Source of the DNA: JASEFH01 sp034679905
GTDB taxonomy: Archaea > Halobacteriota > Methanomicrobia > Methanomicrobiales > JACTUA01
Direction: 5' to 3'
Length of the DNA: 15,213 bases
Assembly (NCBI GenBank): GCA_034679905.1
Contig: JAXDAH010000023.1
Coordinates: forward strand, 1 to 15,213
Shown here piece after piece: positions 13,836 to 15,213 of the stretch. The notes under the pieces were generated by a model. The model saw only the letters and a program-made list of their open reading frames with translations. It was not told where the DNA came from and did no database searches. The first letter of the stretch is position 1. Each line of letters opens with the position of its first letter. The position numbers and the translations under genes were made by a program.

Positions 13836-14260
13836 GGTGATACGACTCCAATTTCCAATGGTGCAGTTCCAGTGGTACAGAATGGTATGCCCGCGCCAGG
13901 TATTGGTTTACCGGAACGGGTTCCCCTCCTCCGCGCTGGCCGGGGCGCGACGACCGTGTTCGGGCGGTCCTATATGGTGCACACAGACCGCGATCGATCG
14001 CGTGCGGAGGAGTACGGCCATGCATCGAAGCGGCGGGTCCCGCCTCGCCTTCCGGGTGGAAGGGCCCGTGCCGGATTCAGGAGAAGAGGCTGCAATCATA
14101 TCGCGGCGGTCTGCACGCAGCTTCGGCGGTGCATTCAGGGACCCCTATTCTCGCACGATATACAGGGGCTCCGGATCCGGTCGGCACGACTGTCAGGCAC
14201 GTGGGGTATGCACATGCGAAAGGGAGCAGCCCGCTGTCCATGGAGGAGGATGCGTGCTCT
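13836..14260. other. 425-nt gap without a convincing gene
   Basis: Open frames on both strands give peptides without domain features. The gap contains the perfect palindrome CGCGATCGATCGCG at 13989-14002 and a CCATATA-like stretch on the minus strand near 13971, too far from the GTG at 13835 to be assigned as its promoter with confidence. Confidence 0.45.
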
Positions 14261-14770
14261 TTACACGATTCGCGACAGCGAGATCAGCAGCGCCACCAGC
14301 CCGACGATCACCGCGAACAGCACCACGCCCGCGGACCGTGCCAGGGAGATCCCCTGCAGCTCGCGGATCCCGATCGCCAGCAGCCCGAGCGACCAGAGCA
14401 CGGGGATCGGCCCGACCATCGGGAACCAGCCGAACAGGAGCCAGGGCGTGGCGGCGTACATCGCGGCTTTGCAGGTCGGCGCGAGGCCCCGCCGCCCGCC
14501 GAGAAGCGTGACCCCGATCTGGAGCGCCAACCCCCCCAGGGCCAGGATGGCGAGCCCGCTCAGGATGGGGCCATAGAAGGCTCCCGAGAGGCTCGCATCC
14601 ACCCTCCGCAGGATTCCTATCATCAGGAGAAAGGAGGCAGCGGCGTGGAGGACGAGGAGGACGGCATAGTACAGGAAGGCCCGAGCAATGCTCGTCTGCC
14701 TTGACGAGCGGAACGCAGCGACCGGCGAGAGGACGAAGTCCCGGATATTTTTTACAAAAGAGATGGCCAT
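14261..14770 (-). CDS. Yip1-domain-type membrane protein
   Basis: 169 residues with the layout of the prokaryotic Yip1 (PF04893-like) family. A short amphipathic N-terminus, FVKNIRDFVLSPVAAFRSSR (5-24), corresponds to the usual segment with a conserved Pro before the first helix. Five hydrophobic segments follow at about 29-54, 65-91, 100-118, 121-136 and 146-167, with the characteristic middle block AAMYAATPWLLFGWFPMVG (102-120). The family is common in methanogens and has no proven role; eukaryotic Yip1 proteins act in membrane traffic, which cannot simply be carried over. No good Shine-Dalgarno site precedes the ATG. It is a lone minus-strand gene, divergent from the small membrane protein that follows. 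The gap between them (14771-15027) holds only the latter's promoter. Confidence 0.78.
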   Translation of the reverse strand: MAISFVKNIRDFVLSPVAAFRSSRQTSIARAFLYYAVLLVLHAAASFLLMIGILRRVDASLSGAFYGPILSGLAILALGGLALQIGVTLLGGRRGLAPTCKAAMYAATPWLLFGWFPMVGPIPVLWSLGLLAIGIRELQGISLARSAGVVLFAVIVGLVALLISLSRIV

Positions 14771-14973
14771 GCGATCGATACAATCTTCAGGCCGATCTCA
14801 GTTATCCCTTGCGATTTTGCCGTCGGGATACGAGACGGGCCTGCCATCCCTGCCAGGCCGCGAACTCCCCGGGTGGGAGGCAGATCGGGCACAGATCTCC
14901 CCAATCCCGCGATACTCCTACAAGCAATACGAGACAACCCTCCAAAACCGCAACTATCCCCGTGTCATAGGCA

Positions 14974-14981
14974 TTTATATA
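14974..14981 (+). promoter_or_regulatory. TATA box of the 54-residue membrane protein
   Basis: TTTATATA is a near-consensus archaeal TATA box. Transcription should begin near 15004, about 24 nt before the ATG at 15028, leaving room for the GGTGAGG ribosome binding site. Confidence 0.65.
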
Positions 14982-15027
14982 CGATGGCCCCGTCAATTCC
15001 AGTACATTCCCCTTCGACGGTGAGGAT

Positions 15028-15192
15028 ATGGGTGCTCGAGAGAACCTGGCGGGCGGTTTCGCGTTTATCATGACGATCTTCCTCGGAGCTCTCAACGGCT
15101 TCAATCCTGTCTCGATCGTCGTCGGGTTCCTGGTCTGGTATCTCATCGGATACACCGGGCTCACGCTCCTCGGAATACCGGATGCAGCGTAG
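15028..15192 (+). CDS. Small two-helix membrane protein, 54 residues
   Basis: The ATG at 15028 follows GGTGAGG (15019-15025) and a strong TATA box, and the frame ends at TAG 15190-15192. The protein has a short polar start (GARENLAG), a first hydrophobic segment GGFAFIMTIFLGALNGF (9-25), a turn with Asn-Pro (26-27), and a second segment SIVVGFLVWYLIGYTGLTLL (29-48). It should be a hairpin in the membrane. I recognise no family. The complete promoter and ribosome binding site, and the typical membrane composition amid GC-rich DNA, argue that it is real. Its function is unknown; the frame ends 21 bases before the window does. Confidence 0.7.
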   Translation: MGARENLAGGFAFIMTIFLGALNGFNPVSIVVGFLVWYLIGYTGLTLLGIPDAA

Positions 15193-15213
15193 AGAGGGCA
15201 GAAAGGGGCCGCG

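Noticed and set aside
13989..14002. CGCGATCGATCGCG palindrome as a regulatory site
   Set aside because: Self-complementary but simple GATC/CG-rich sequence with no neighbouring promoter to regulate; chance is plausible in GC-rich DNA.
1..15213. CRISPR arrays, tRNA or rRNA genes, intact transposases
   Set aside because: No regularly spaced repeats, tRNA TPsiC-arm signatures, rRNA blocks or transposase motifs were seen by eye on either strand.

Overview
The window looks like about 15 kb of chromosome from a GC-rich methanogenic archaeon, probably order Methanomicrobiales. That placement is an inference from gene content: a PKD-repeat surface protein with a Thr-Pro-Glu tail, archaeal TATA-like boxes, T-run terminators, a Yip1-type membrane protein and a kaiC-kaiB-kaiB-histidine kinase cluster. 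There is no rRNA, tRNA, CRISPR array or intact insertion sequence.

Layout. (1) 1-1953: the 3' end of a secreted PKD-domain protein, a C/G-homopolymer spacer, a DUF6498-type membrane protein, and a 565-nt GC-rich, hairpin-rich gap with no convincing gene. (2) 1954-4620: a two-gene polyamine operon, bacterial-type homospermidine synthase followed by an ornithine decarboxylase-type PLP enzyme. Together they can turn ornithine into putrescine and then homospermidine. (3) 4621-6367: an exported dienelactone hydrolase-family protein with its own promoter. It lies between two intergenic regions that carry the same ordered set of elements: inverted copies of GTGCGATAGG, a G-quadruplex-prone tract and a GGGGGATGCA palindrome. 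(4) 6368-11041: a tight cluster of a double-domain KaiC with a C-terminal coiled coil, two KaiB proteins and a three-PAS histidine kinase. No kaiA and no response regulator are present. (5) 11042-13835, minus strand and convergent with the Kai cluster: a conserved protein of unknown function, a protein of 13 TPR units, and downstream a frameshifted remnant of a RelE-type toxin-antitoxin pair. (6) 13836-15213: a gene-free gap, a Yip1-domain membrane protein on the minus strand, and a 54-residue membrane protein on the plus strand with a good TATA box and ribosome binding site.

How the parts work together. The Kai cluster is the most interesting system. Both KaiC ATPase domains keep Walker A and paired catalytic glutamates. 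The phosphosite pair is Ser-Ser rather than Ser-Thr. Both KaiBs keep the conserved KaiB C-terminal core, and the kinase sits where a SasA-like output would be expected. This resembles a KaiA-less timer or energy-sensing module signalling through a histidine kinase; that role is an inference. The polyamine operon is a complete two-step route. The toxin-antitoxin remnant and the duplicated intergenic elements mark places where the chromosome has gained and lost material.
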